From Salinisphaera sp. LB1 (GTDB lineage Bacteria; Pseudomonadota; Gammaproteobacteria; Nevskiales; Salinisphaeraceae), in NCBI RefSeq assembly GCF_003177035.1, contig NZ_CP029488.1, forward strand, positions 1,860,001 to 1,924,000: a DNA stretch of 64,000 nt, in the 5' to 3' direction. Numbering within the stretch: position 1 is the first letter of the stretch; each line of letters starts with the position of its first letter. Positions 45,823-54,580 of this stretch are shown in pieces. The position numbers and the translations under genes were made by a program. The notes under the pieces were generated by a model that was not told where the DNA came from, ran no database searches, and worked only from the letters and a program-made list of their open reading frames with translations.

Positions 45823-47235
45823 ATGAACCCTTCCCGATGGTCCGGCGCGCGCTGGCAACTCGCCGATTTGCTCGACTTCGAGGCCCTGTTGGCCGGCGGC
45901 GAGCGGGTGGATGAGCGCGAGCGACTGATCTTCGCGCGCGATATTCGCCCGCAACTGGCCGGGCTGCCGGACGATCGCCGTCGCGCCTTGGGTCTCCGGC
46001 TGTGGCTGATGCATTGTCGTGACCGGGCGCCGGACCGCATTTGGCCAAGCTGGGCCTGGTCGCGCCTGATCGACGTACTGGGCTGGCTGCTATTGGGCGG
46101 GTTCGCGCTGGCCGGCGCCATGCTGGCCTGGGGGTTGTGTCTCGGCAATGGCCAGCGTGTGCATGTGGTGATCTTCCTTGGCCTGACCGTGGCGTTGCCA
46201 TGGGCCGGCTTCGTGCTGTTCTCGCTGGCGCGTTTGATCGGCCGCAACGCTGGCGCGCCGTGGTTGATCCGAGTGCTCCGGCGTCCGGCCCTAGCCCGAT
46301 TGGCCGGCGATCGCGATCTGGCCCGCTGGGCGCAGGCGTTCACCGATTCGCGCGCCGCGCGCCGGGCGGCCACCGCGCGCGCCGGGCGCTTGCTGCAATG
46401 GGGCGGGCTCGGCTTTTCGCTGGGCGTGGTGTGTGCGTTCCTGATCAGTCTGATGATCTTCGACGTGCGCTTTTACTGGGAAGCCACGCCGAACAACACC
46501 GGGCTGATGAACAGCGCGGTGAGCACGCTGGCTGCGCCCTGGGCCGGAATCTGGCCCGCGGCGGTGCCCGGCGACAGCGACGTGCGCGCCAGCCGGTTGT
46601 CCGGCACGGCCGGCCAGCAACCGCCGGGCGGTGCGGTGGCGGGCGCCTGGTGGCGCTTCCTGGTGATGACCGTGCTGGTTTGGGGCACATTGCCGCGTTT
46701 GTTGCTGATCGCACTGTTTGCCGCGCGCGAACGGTGGGCGCTGGCGCGGCTTGATTTTCAGGCCCCGCGGCATCGTGCGCTGTGGCGTGCGCTGGCCGGT
46801 GTTACCCGCGGCGCGGTGGCCGAATCGAGCGCCGATGGCGCGCTCGTGCTCGATGTCGGTGGCCACGATATCGACGGCGGGGCGATTCGTGGGTTTCTTC
46901 TGCGCCGCCTGCGGCTGAACCCGCAAGCCACGCAGCGCGTGAGCGTACTCGATGCCGATGCCGAAGAGGCCGCCGACCGTGCTTTGGCCCACTCGCCCGG
47001 CCATGTCGTTCTGGTGGCGCCCGACTGGGCGTTGTCGCCGCGCTCGGCCGAACGCCTGCAGGCGCGCGTGCGCGCGACCGCCGGCCGGGCCACGCCGATC
47101 ACCTGGGTGATCGTGGCCGACGACGACGGCACGCCCGGCGCGCCCGAGGCCGGGAATATGGCCCGCTGGACCGCGTTCGTCGACGGCCTGCGCGATCCCG
47201 CCACCGAAATCACGGCCTATGATCCTGCCGCGTAA
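45823..47235 (+). CDS. DUF2868 membrane protein
   Basis: 470 residues. Two membrane segments at about 86-108 and 113-138, two more at about 190-215 and 285-305, then a soluble C-terminal part (about 330-465) with a Rossmann-like look (VVLVAPDWALSPRSAERLQARVRATAG, ITWVIVADDDG). The block RFYWEATPNNTGLMNSAVSTLAAPWAGIWPAAVP is typical of DUF2868. The function is unknown. It overlaps the following GTPase gene by 17 bases, and this pairing is conserved in proteobacteria, which implies that the two proteins form a membrane-linked GTPase complex. Confidence 0.85.
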   Translation: MNPSRWSGARWQLADLLDFEALLAGGERVDERERLIFARDIRPQLAGLPDDRRRALGLRLWLMHCRDRAPDRIWPSWAWSRLIDVLGWLLLGGFALAGAMLAWGLCLGNGQRVHVVIFLGLTVALPWAGFVLFSLARLIGRNAGAPWLIRVLRRPALARLAGDRDLARWAQAFTDSRAARRAATARAGRLLQWGGLGFSLGVVCAFLISLMIFDVRFYWEATPNNTGLMNSAVSTLAAPWAGIWPAAVPGDSDVRASRLSGTAGQQPPGGAVAGAWWRFLVMTVLVWGTLPRLLLIALFAARERWALARLDFQAPRHRALWRALAGVTRGAVAESSADGALVLDVGGHDIDGGAIRGFLLRRLRLNPQATQRVSVLDADAEEAADRALAHSPGHVVLVAPDWALSPRSAERLQARVRATAGRATPITWVIVADDDGTPGAPEAGNMARWTAFVDGLRDPATEITAYDPAA

Positions 47236-48754
47236 TCCGGATCGCGAAGCCGGGCCCGTCTGGGTATCGCCCGGGGTGCCGACCTTCGCCGTGGTCGGCA
47301 AGGTCAACATGGGCAAATCGGCCGTGCTCGCCACTCTGCTCGAGGAAGACGACGATGCGATCATCCGGATTTCGGCCGAGCCGGGCGAGACCACGCGCTG
47401 TCAGCGCCTGTCGCTGGTGCTGGACGGTATCGAGCGGCTGCGTTTCATCGACACGCCGGGGTTCCAGCAGCCGATCGAGGCGCTGCGCGCGATCCGGGCG
47501 CTGGCGGCCGATCCGGCGCGTGGTCCCGGGCCGGAAACGCTGGCCGCCTTCGTCGATCGTTATCGCGACTCGAACGAATTCGTCGACGAATGCCGACTGC
47601 TGGCGCCGCTGATCGAGGGCGCCGGCGTGCTCTATGTCGTGGACCCGGACGTGCGGCTACACGATGCCTTCATCGCCGAGATCGAGATCCTGCGTCTGTC
47701 AGCCGGGCCGCGGCTGGCGGTGCTCAACCCGCATCATCGCGAGACCGAGGTCCGGCCCGGGCGCCATGCCGAGGCCTGGCGGACCGAACTCGGCAAGTCG
47801 TTCAACCTGGTGCGAACCTTCGATGCGTTTGCCGCGCGTTTTACCGCCCGCCGCGAACTGCTGGCCGCGCTCAATCGCATCGATGAGCGCGACCACGATC
47901 ATCTGAATGCCACCATCGCGCTGCTCGATGCCGAGTGGCAACAACGACGCGAAGAGGCGGCGGAGCGTATTCAGGCGTTTCTACGCGCAGCGCTCACGCT
48001 GCGAGAGCAGGCCGATTACGCCGACGGCGAGTTGCCCGAGGCAGCCCGGCGCGCCGCCATCGCCGAGGCGGGACGGCGCTACTACGCTCGTATCGCCGAG
48101 TTGGAGCGTGATGCCGCGAATGCGTTGCTGGATTTGTACCGCCATCGGCATACGCGGGCGGCCACCGCCGCGGCGCCGGTCGGCGAGGGGCTGGATCTGG
48201 CGCACGATGAAACCTGGCGCCGTTTCGGGCTGACCCGACGCCAGCTCACCTTCGCCGGCGTGGCGGTGGGCGCCGGCGCCGGTGTTTCCGTGGACGCGGG
48301 CACGCTCGGCCATACACTCGGGTTGGGCACGCTGATTGGTGGCGGTGTGGGCGGTGCGCTGGCTTATTTCAAGGGCGATGCGCTGCCCACGCTCAATGTC
48401 TCGCTCGGCCGGCCGGGCGCGCTGGTGGGCGGCGGACGGCGGATTACGCTCGGCCCGCCCAAGAACCCCAACTTTGCGTGGATTCTGCTGGATTCGGTGC
48501 TGATCCGGTATCGGGCCATCATCGAGCGCACCCATGCTGCGCGCGATGTCGGTGAACTGGCGGCGGGCGCGGCCGACGGCGCCCGCCGCAAGGCCGGCGC
48601 CATCGTGCACCGGCTCGATTCGGATCGCCAGAAACGCCTGGCGCGCTGGTTTCGCGCCGTCGCCAAGAGCCGCGGCAGCGAAGAACGCGATGCCGAGGCC
48701 CGCGCCGTGATCGAAGCCACGCTGGCCGAGATCGAGGCCCGACCCGAGCCATAA
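47219..48754 (+). CDS. DUF3482 GTPase, partner of DUF2868 protein
   Basis: 511 residues. The N-terminal G domain (about 20-190) has P-loop GKVNMGKS (27-34), G2-like GETTRCQ, G3 FIDTPGF and the LNPHH region near the expected G4, which is not a plain NKxD. A helical middle (about 215-300) and a glycine-rich hydrophobic hairpin (about 345-385, AGVAVGAGAGVSVDAGTLG) follow. The last part is DUF3482-specific, with KNPNFAWILLDSVLIRYRAI. The glycine-rich segment suggests membrane insertion. Role unknown. Together with DUF2868 it may sense or remodel the inner membrane, as dynamin-like or YcjF/YcjX-type pairs might; this is inference. Confidence 0.88.
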   Translation: MILPRNPDREAGPVWVSPGVPTFAVVGKVNMGKSAVLATLLEEDDDAIIRISAEPGETTRCQRLSLVLDGIERLRFIDTPGFQQPIEALRAIRALAADPARGPGPETLAAFVDRYRDSNEFVDECRLLAPLIEGAGVLYVVDPDVRLHDAFIAEIEILRLSAGPRLAVLNPHHRETEVRPGRHAEAWRTELGKSFNLVRTFDAFAARFTARRELLAALNRIDERDHDHLNATIALLDAEWQQRREEAAERIQAFLRAALTLREQADYADGELPEAARRAAIAEAGRRYYARIAELERDAANALLDLYRHRHTRAATAAAPVGEGLDLAHDETWRRFGLTRRQLTFAGVAVGAGAGVSVDAGTLGHTLGLGTLIGGGVGGALAYFKGDALPTLNVSLGRPGALVGGGRRITLGPPKNPNFAWILLDSVLIRYRAIIERTHAARDVGELAAGAADGARRKAGAIVHRLDSDRQKRLARWFRAVAKSRGSEERDAEARAVIEATLAEIEARPEP

Positions 48755-48755
48755 G

Positions 48756-48775
48756 GCCCGGTGGTGCGACCGGGC
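48756..48775. terminator. Short GC hairpin between convergent genes
   Basis: gcccggt (48756-48762) pairs with accgggc (48769-48775) around a 6-base loop. It sits in the 20-base gap between the DUF3482 stop and the DsbA-like gene end, so it can serve both. There is no T-run. Confidence 0.45.
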
Positions 48776-49530
48776 TATTGCCCGGCGCTACCCTGCGAGC
48801 CGCCGTCGGCGCCTGCCGCCGACAGCGCATCGTCGATCGCATTCTTGAGCTTGTCGTAGCTGGGCCCGCCGATGAACTCGGTGTTGCCGACCAGTACGGT
48901 CGGCGTGGCGCGCAGCTTGACCAACTTGCCGGCGTCGCGCTCCTTGTTGATTGTGGGCAGCGGGGTATTGTTCTTCATACAGGCTTTGAGCTTGTCGGTA
49001 TCGAGCCCGACCTCCACCCCCAGATCCAGAAACATCGAGCTTGGGTTGGATTGCTCGGCCCACTTCGACTGGGTGTGATACAGCCGGTCGTGATACGGCC
49101 AGAACTTGTCCTGGCGCGCGGCGCAGCGGGCGGCGATCGCCGCGGCCTGGGCGTGTTGATGCATGGCCAGCGGGAAGTCGAAGAAGATGAAGCGCACCTT
49201 GCCCGGATCGACGTATTTCTTGCGAATACGCTCTGCCGTGGGCTCGAAGTTGCCGCAGGCCGGGCACTGATAGTCGCCGAACTCGCGGATCGTGACCGGG
49301 GCGTTCGGGTTGCCGATGGATTCGCCCAGCTTGTCGTATTGGTGGCGCAGCGTATTCATAGTGGATGCGCTGAGCTGGCGGATGTTGCTGTTCGGCGAGG
49401 GGGCCGTCCGCTTGTTGCCGGTATAACTCATCACCAGGATCGCGACGATGATCAGCACCCCCACCGCGAGTACCGGGAAAAACAGAACGCCGAACAGACT
49501 GCTCTGATTGTTGTTGTTCTGCGGACTCAT
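48775..49530 (-). CDS. Membrane-anchored DsbA-like thiol oxidoreductase
   Basis: 251 residues: an Asn/Gln-rich cytoplasmic start, one membrane anchor (about 11-34), a linker, then a thioredoxin-fold domain with helical insert. The active site is CPAC (Cys89 and Cys92, in FGDYQCPACG), and the cis-proline loop is RATPTVLVG. The layout fits the DsbA/BdbD (Thioredoxin_4) group that forms disulfides in exported proteins. A C-terminal Gly/Ser tail follows. No DsbB partner is visible nearby. Confidence 0.88.
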   Translation of the reverse strand: MSPQNNNNQSSLFGVLFFPVLAVGVLIIVAILVMSYTGNKRTAPSPNSNIRQLSASTMNTLRHQYDKLGESIGNPNAPVTIREFGDYQCPACGNFEPTAERIRKKYVDPGKVRFIFFDFPLAMHQHAQAAAIAARCAARQDKFWPYHDRLYHTQSKWAEQSNPSSMFLDLGVEVGLDTDKLKACMKNNTPLPTINKERDAGKLVKLRATPTVLVGNTEFIGGPSYDKLKNAIDDALSAAGADGGSQGSAGQ

Positions 49531-49618
49531 CCGCCGCTCCTTCGACTTGGGGTTACCGGATCGAGCGTTATTCTAGCCTGCGGCGCTCCCGGCGGTCAGC
49601 TACGTCCTGCCGTGCATG

Positions 49619-49642
49619 AAAAAGGGGCCGCGAACGGCCCCT
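49619..49642 (-). terminator. Rho-independent terminator of the PRC-barrel gene
   Basis: On the minus strand, GGGGCCG TTCG CGGCCCC forms a 7-bp GC stem with a stable TTCG tetraloop and is followed by TTTTT. It starts about 43 bases after the stop at 49685. This is the clearest intrinsic terminator in the window. Confidence 0.85.
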
Positions 49643-49684
49643 CGGTGCGGACGGTAAGCGTCCGTGACGTGCTTTGGCGTGTTA

Positions 49685-50383
49685 TCAGTTGTTGCCGGTC
49701 GCGTTGTCGACCTTGTTCGCGGCGTCGTTGGCGGCATTCGAGGCCTTGTCGCCGGCCTTGTCGGCCGCATTCGACATCTTGTTGCCGGCCTTGTGCGCGG
49801 CGTTGCTGGTAGCGCCGGCCGCCTTGTCGGCCTCGTTCTTGCTGCCGTTGACGATATTCGACGTGGTGTTTTCCACCTTGGTCCAGGCGCTGGAGGTCGC
49901 GTTCTTGGTCGCCTGCCAGGCCTGACCGGCCTGGTTCTGGGCGTTGGTCCACCAGGAGTCGCTGTAAACCGGTTCATTGCCCAGACCATTGCGCGTCATG
50001 TTGAGTTCGACGCGGTAGTCGGGCTTGGTTGCCTTGCCGGTCGTTTGGGTCCGTACCGTCAGCTGACTGGGTGCGACGACATAGCTCTTGCCGCCGAGCA
50101 CGCCGAACTTGCCCTTGGTTTCGATCACGAAGTCCTGGATCTGCATGTTGTTACCGAGCAGCACATCATCCACTTCACCGATGGCGTCTTTGTCGTTGCC
50201 CTTGGCATAGACCGGCGCATCGAGCAGGCGATTGGCGGAATACATGCCCTGGGCCTGGGCCTGGGCAGAGGCCATGCCCTGGTTGTCCGTATTCGATGTA
50301 TTGCTGTCGGCCAGGGCCGCGCCGGTGCTCGCGGCCAGTGTGAGTGCGGTCAGACCCGTGATGGCGGTGGTTTTAATGGTCAT
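49685..50383 (-). CDS. Secreted PRC-barrel protein with LEA-like C-terminus
   Basis: 232 residues with a signal peptide (MTIKTTAITGLTALTLAASTGAALA, cleavage near residue 25). A PRC-barrel (about 50-120: ANRLLDAPVYAKGNDKDAIGEVDDVLLG, FVIETKGKFGVLGGKSYVVAPSQL) follows. The last 90 residues are low-complexity, repeating A-x-x-K-A/N units (NAAHKAGNKMSNAADKAGDKASNAANDAANK), like late-embryogenesis-abundant stress proteins. Periplasmic or envelope location and a role in desiccation, osmotic or envelope stress are likely, though no target is known. The ATG at 50383 has GAGGGA upstream; a strong terminator follows. Confidence 0.85.
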   Translation of the reverse strand: MTIKTTAITGLTALTLAASTGAALADSNTSNTDNQGMASAQAQAQGMYSANRLLDAPVYAKGNDKDAIGEVDDVLLGNNMQIQDFVIETKGKFGVLGGKSYVVAPSQLTVRTQTTGKATKPDYRVELNMTRNGLGNEPVYSDSWWTNAQNQAGQAWQATKNATSSAWTKVENTTSNIVNGSKNEADKAAGATSNAAHKAGNKMSNAADKAGDKASNAANDAANKVDNATGNN

Positions 50384-50466
50384 GCTTGTCCCTCTCATTC
50401 TTTACGAGGTGTTAATTGATACGCTGTCGACCCTAATGGAAGCGGTTGAACAGCAGCTGACCCGAA

Positions 50467-51348
50467 TCAGTCGCTCAGGGCCTCGATCAGCCGCGCGATC
50501 AGGGGCGTGGGCCTGGCATTGGCGCGTTGTATCGACCACAGCGGCCGGGCGAAAACATGATCGCCCAGCGCGACGAAACGGATATCGCCGGCCGCGAGGG
50601 CGGACGCGGCAGCCGCGGCGCTGACGCACGCCAGGCCGGCGCCCGCGGCCACGGCCCGCACCTGGGCCCCGCTGTCGTCCACCACCAGCGCCGCGCCGGG
50701 GCGGGCCAGCCCGGCCAATCCCAGGCTCTGTTCGAATACGATGCGCGTGCCCGACCCGGCTTCACGCATCACCCAGGGCCAGTCGCCCAGATCGTCGGCT
50801 TCGATGCGCGCTGGCGCGCTCGGTGGGCCAATGATCTGCAGACGGTCAGTGCGCCAATGCGACGCCCACACATCCGCGCGCTGCGCAGGGCCTTCGATGA
50901 AGCCGAGGTCGGCTTCGCCGTCGGCGACACGCGCCTCGGCTGCCGCACTGTTGCCGGAACGCAAGGTGACGCGCAGGGCCGGGTTGGCCCGCGTCAGCCG
51001 GGCGATGGGCCCCGGCAACAGATAGCGGGCGATGGTGCTCGAGGCAGCGATGTGGACTGGGCCGCTCAGGGCGGCGCCCGGATCGCCATGCAGCCGAACC
51101 GCGAGCGTGGCGAGTTCGGCGCGCGTGGCCTCGGTGAGCGCCAGCAGTCGATGCGCAGTGGGCGTGGCGACAATCGTGCGGCCGCGACGTTCGAACAATG
51201 TAACGTCCAGCGCTTCGGCCAGTTCGCGCAGCGCCTGGCTGACCGCGGCCTGGCTCAGATGCAGGGTACTGGCCGCCGCACGCACCTGGCCGGCGTGCAT
51301 GACCGCGGCGAAGATTTCGAGCTGGCGTAGGGTGAAGCGAATCGGCAT
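50467..51348 (-). CDS. LysR-family regulator, CysB/YeiE-like
   Basis: 293 residues. The N-terminal HTH is FTLRQLEIFAAVMHAGQVRAAASTLHLSQAAVSQALRELAEAL, followed by the periplasmic-binding-like effector domain (about 90-290), with MREAGSGTRIVFEQSLG as the ligand loop. It is divergent from the TDT exporter at 51455, with 106 bases between, and most likely controls it. LysR regulators next to TDT exporters are often linked to sulfite or C4-dicarboxylates. Start ATG at 51348; the upstream extension is not homologous. Confidence 0.9.
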   Translation of the reverse strand: MPIRFTLRQLEIFAAVMHAGQVRAAASTLHLSQAAVSQALRELAEALDVTLFERRGRTIVATPTAHRLLALTEATRAELATLAVRLHGDPGAALSGPVHIAASSTIARYLLPGPIARLTRANPALRVTLRSGNSAAAEARVADGEADLGFIEGPAQRADVWASHWRTDRLQIIGPPSAPARIEADDLGDWPWVMREAGSGTRIVFEQSLGLAGLARPGAALVVDDSGAQVRAVAAGAGLACVSAAAAASALAAGDIRFVALGDHVFARPLWSIQRANARPTPLIARLIEALSD

Positions 51349-51454
51349 CCGTGGATAGTTTGGTAAAACCGAACGGATAGTCAATAAAAATTCGATTTTA
51401 TCGACGCGCCGCGCGGCGCATGATTCGTGCATCCATTCGCCGACGCATCCACCC

Positions 51455-52627
51455 ATGTCCCTTTCTCGGCCCCTGAACCAACTGGCGCGGCCCGGCGAGG
51501 TCGTGCGTCAGTTCACGCCCAACTGGTTCACCGCCACCATGGGCACCGGCATCCTGGCGCTGGCGCTCGACATGCTGCCCGGGCACCTGCCGTGGCTCGC
51601 CGCGCTCGCCGAGGGGCTGTGGTGGTTCAACATGGGGCTGTTCGCGCTGTGTTCGATTCTCTACGGCGCGCGCTGGGTGCTGTATTTCGACCAGGCACGG
51701 CGCATCTTCAGCCACGGCACCATGTGCATGTTTCTCGGCGCGATCCCGATGGGGCTGATCACGATCGTGAATGGCTTTCTGGCGTTCGGCATCGCGCACT
51801 GGGGCGGCATCGCGGTGCGTATCGCCGCCGATCTGTGGTGGCTGGATGCCGCCATGGCGCTGGCCTGCGCCTGGTTCGTGCCGTTTTTGATGTTCACGCG
51901 CCAGGACCATGCGCTGGAACGCATGACCGGCGTCTGGCTGTTGCCGATCGTCGCGGCCGAGGTGACCGCCGGCTCGGCCGGGCTGATCATTCCGCATCTC
52001 GGCGCGACCGCCGAGGCGCGAACGATGCTGTTCATCGGCTATGGCCTGTGGGCGACGTCGGTGCTGCCGGCGATGGGTATTCTGGTGATCCTGTTTCTGC
52101 GATTGGTGCTGCACCGGTTGCCGGGGCCCGACATGGCGGTCACCAGCTGGCTGGCGCTGGGTCCGCTGGGCACCGGCGCGCTCGGGTTGCTCACGCTGGG
52201 TGCGGCGGCGGGGCATGGACTCGCCGGCAGCGCCGGCGCCGCACTCGCCCAGGTCGCCCATGGCGCGGGTGTGATCGGCGCGGCGATTCTCTGGGGCTAT
52301 GGCCTGTGGTGGTGGGTGATCGCCATGCTGGCGACGATCCATCATCTGCGCGGCGGATTGCCGTTCAACATGGGCTGGTGGGGTTTCACCTTTCCGCTGG
52401 GGGTGTATGCGGTGGCCACGCTGGATCTGGGAACCGAAACCGGGCTGGCGATGTATACCGTGCTGGGCGTCTTTTTCGTCGGGCTGCTGGCGCTGTTCTG
52501 GCTGTTGGTGAGCGCGCGTACGCTGGCCGGCGCGTATCACGGCCGGCTGTTTCAGGCGCCGTGTCTGATGCCGGAGGCCGGCGGGCGTGAGTCCGCGCCC
52601 GGCAGTACGTTGGCATCGCCGGCCTAG
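51455..52627 (+). CDS. TDT-family exporter (TehA/sulfite or C4-dicarboxylate type)
   Basis: 390 residues with ten hydrophobic segments. [21 protein letters not shown] at the start holds the family's membrane motif, with later [11 protein letters not shown] and GLIIPHLGA blocks and [23 protein letters not shown] near the end, the typical W-W-x-x-x-F-P-L-G signature. TDT members include the tellurite-resistance channel TehA, the yeast sulfite pump Ssu1 and plant SLAC1 anion channels. An anion exporter is the safe call. The divergent LysR gene probably regulates it. Confidence 0.88.
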   Translation: MSLSRPLNQLARPGEVVRQFTPNWFTATMGTGILALALDMLPGHLPWLAALAEGLWWFNMGLFALCSILYGARWVLYFDQARRIFSHGTMCMFLGAIPMGLITIVNGFLAFGIAHWGGIAVRIAADLWWLDAAMALACAWFVPFLMFTRQDHALERMTGVWLLPIVAAEVTAGSAGLIIPHLGATAEARTMLFIGYGLWATSVLPAMGILVILFLRLVLHRLPGPDMAVTSWLALGPLGTGALGLLTLGAAAGHGLAGSAGAALAQVAHGAGVIGAAILWGYGLWWWVIAMLATIHHLRGGLPFNMGWWGFTFPLGVYAVATLDLGTETGLAMYTVLGVFFVGLLALFWLLVSARTLAGAYHGRLFQAPCLMPEAGGRESAPGSTLASPA

Positions 52628-52787
52628 GCGGGCGAGAATACGGCATGCACACAGCGCACAAGTCTGCCGCGTGACCGATACGAGCAACGATTCGTACAGC
52701 GAGACGACCTACGACCCGCAGGCGCCGCATCCGCAGGGTCAGACTCGGGAATCGGAAAGCGGAGCCGAGTATGCCGAAGACAAGTCC

Positions 52788-53192
52788 ATGCCGTTGATTC
52801 ATTCCATGCTTGCCATCGCCCTGGGCGCGGCGATCGGCGCGAACCTGCGCTGGGCCATCGGGCTCGGCCTCAACAGCTATCTGCCCACGCTGCCTCCGGG
52901 CACGCTGGTGGCCAATCTGCTGGGTGCGTTTCTGATCGGTCTGGCGATCGCGACCTTCACCGCGATTCCCGAGCTGTCATCGTTCTGGCGGCTGATGATC
53001 GTCACCGGCTTTCTGGGCGCGCTGACGACCTTTTCCACTTTTTCCGCGGAAATATTCACCCAGATTCAGGACGGGCGGCTGTTGTGGGCCTTCGCCGGAA
53101 TCGCGGTCCACGTGGTCGGCTCTTTGATCATGACCGGGCTGGGCATGGCCACGTTTGCCGGCCTGCGTCATCTCACCGGAGCGACGTCATGA
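52788..53192 (+). CDS. crcB: Fluoride ion channel CrcB/FluC
   Basis: 134 residues with four membrane segments. The opening [42 protein letters not shown] and [17 protein letters not shown] (with the pore phenylalanines) are the FluC signature. The channel lets fluoride leave the cell and forms an antiparallel dimer. A GTG at 52671 in the same frame would add a 39-residue acidic leader, so the start is not certain. The ATGA overlap couples it to DUF190. I see no fluoride riboswitch in the 160 bases upstream. Confidence 0.93.
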   Translation: MPLIHSMLAIALGAAIGANLRWAIGLGLNSYLPTLPPGTLVANLLGAFLIGLAIATFTAIPELSSFWRLMIVTGFLGALTTFSTFSAEIFTQIQDGRLLWAFAGIAVHVVGSLIMTGLGMATFAGLRHLTGATS

Positions 53193-53506
53193 AAGGATTC
53201 GAACTGATTTTCATCGCACCGCGCTCGCGTCGGCACAACGGCGAGCCGGTGCTCGATTCGATTGCGAGCCTGGCGCGCTCGCAGGGCATCACGCGCATGA
53301 CCCGGCGCGACGATATCGAGGGTGTTGGCGCGAACGGGCATGTGCATTCCGCGCATTTCTTCGAGGCCACCGACGAGCCCCAGGAGTTGATGTTCGTGCT
53401 CGACGGCGGCGAGACGGACAAACTGATCCGGGCGGTGGAAGAAGCTGAATTGCCGGTGTTCTGCATGCGCCGACAGATCGACTACTGGCAGTTCGGCGCG
53501 AACTGA
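53189..53506 (+). CDS. DUF190 protein
   Basis: 105 residues of a small ferredoxin-like alpha/beta fold typical of DUF190 (PII-like). Conserved traits seen are [22 protein letters not shown] and the ending [20 protein letters not shown]190 genes are frequently coupled to crcB and may modulate fluoride export; the mechanism is not known. Its ATG overlaps the crcB stop. MITE family 2 copy B begins 3 bases after its stop. Confidence 0.85.
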   Translation: MKGFELIFIAPRSRRHNGEPVLDSIASLARSQGITRMTRRDDIEGVGANGHVHSAHFFEATDEPQELMFVLDGGETDKLIRAVEEAELPVFCMRRQIDYWQFGAN

Positions 53507-53509
53507 TTA

Positions 53510-53686
53510 TTAATCCGGCATCAAAACAGCTGACTTCATCAGCTGTTTTCAACGCCTTCAAAAATAAAAGCCGGCGCCTGTCCGTCTTTTATTTTCAAAG
53601 GCTTCGCGGCCAATGGCCGCGGCGAGCATGCGGTCGCATACTCGCGCTATTAACCCGAAAAATCATCTATTTTTGTGCCGGGTTAA
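53510..53686 (-). mobile_element. MITE family 2, copy B (177 bp, TA-flanked)
   Basis: Same 177-bp element as 10357-10533, in reverse orientation and differing at only a few positions, flanked by TA at 53508-53509 and 53687-53688. Its stems occupy the whole gap between the convergent DUF190 and HAD genes and probably act as a transcription barrier in both directions. The HAD stop codon TAA (53683-53685) lies inside the element end. Confidence 0.85.
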
Positions 53687-54339
53687 TAGCGACCGAGCAG
53701 GCGCGGCAGTTCGCCGAAATCGGTGAAGCGCACCAGATCGGCATCCGGATGATCGCCGATCGTGCGGCGATGATCGTAGCCGAACACGCGCATGCCGGCG
53801 CGGCGCGCGGCCTCGACCCCGGGGTCGCTATCCTCGATCACCGCACAGTGTTCCGGGGCGACGCCCAGGGCGTGCGCCGCGTGCAGGAACAGATCGGGTT
53901 CGGGTTTCCAGGCTTCGATGTCGTAGGCCGAAAACACCAGGTCACCGAAATAGTCGGCCAGCCCGGTCACGCGCAGCGCCGTGGCCAGCTTGCCCGGAGG
54001 CCCGGACGAGGCCACACAGCGTGGGCTGCCGATCGCTTCGATGGCCGCGTGAACCCCCGGAATCGCCTGCAGTTCGCGTTCGAACACGCCGCTGGCGTAG
54101 GCGCGGTAGCGCGTGGTGAAGTCCGCGCCGAGGTCGATGCCGTGGCGGGCCGCCAGGGTGTCGCACATGTCGGCAAACTTGCCGCCGCGGAACTCGGCTT
54201 CCACCGCGACCGCATCCAGATGGATGCCGTGGTCGGCCGTGATCATGTCCACCATGCAGCGGGCGTTGAGCAGTTCGCTGTCGACAAGCGTGCCGTCGCA
54301 GTCGTAGATGACGGCGGCGATGGGTCGGGCCTCGGCCAT
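53683..54339 (-). CDS. HAD phosphatase, beta-phosphoglucomutase/YieH-like
   Basis: 218 residues. Motif I YDCDGTLVDSELLNARCM, a four-helix cap (about 20-85), motif II VASSGPPGKL, motif III with AWKPEPDLFL and motif IV AVIEDSDPGVEAARRAGM are all intact, giving a working subfamily IA phosphatase. YieH (6-phosphogluconate phosphatase) and pseudouridine-phosphate phosphatase are the closest types by eye. The last residue and the stop codon are supplied by the inserted MITE, so a few original C-terminal residues may be lost without damage to the fold. Confidence 0.9.
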   Translation of the reverse strand: MAEARPIAAVIYDCDGTLVDSELLNARCMVDMITADHGIHLDAVAVEAEFRGGKFADMCDTLAARHGIDLGADFTTRYRAYASGVFERELQAIPGVHAAIEAIGSPRCVASSGPPGKLATALRVTGLADYFGDLVFSAYDIEAWKPEPDLFLHAAHALGVAPEHCAVIEDSDPGVEAARRAGMRVFGYDHRRTIGDHPDADLVRFTDFGELPRLLGRY

Positions 54340-54580
54340 GGTCGGCGGTCCTCGCTATGATGAAGCCGTAAAAGCGCCGGGGCAGTGTAGCCCTCCGCCG
54401 TGGCCGCGGCGAGTCCGCGGCCGCCACGACACTCCGATGAGGGGCACCAGGGCGGCCGCCATGGCGTGGTGATTCGGGGGCACGACATGGCGAAAACGGC
54501 CGCGACGCGCATCCGGTCGTGGGCAGGGGCGCGGCGTCCATCAATTGACGCATGGGCGGGCGGTCCATAATCTTGCCCGG

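Noticed and set aside
47219-48754. Classifying the DUF3482 protein as an Era/EngA-type ribosome GTPase
   Set aside because: P-loop and DTPG fit, but KH and G4 features are missing and the DUF2868 pairing points to the uncharacterised family.
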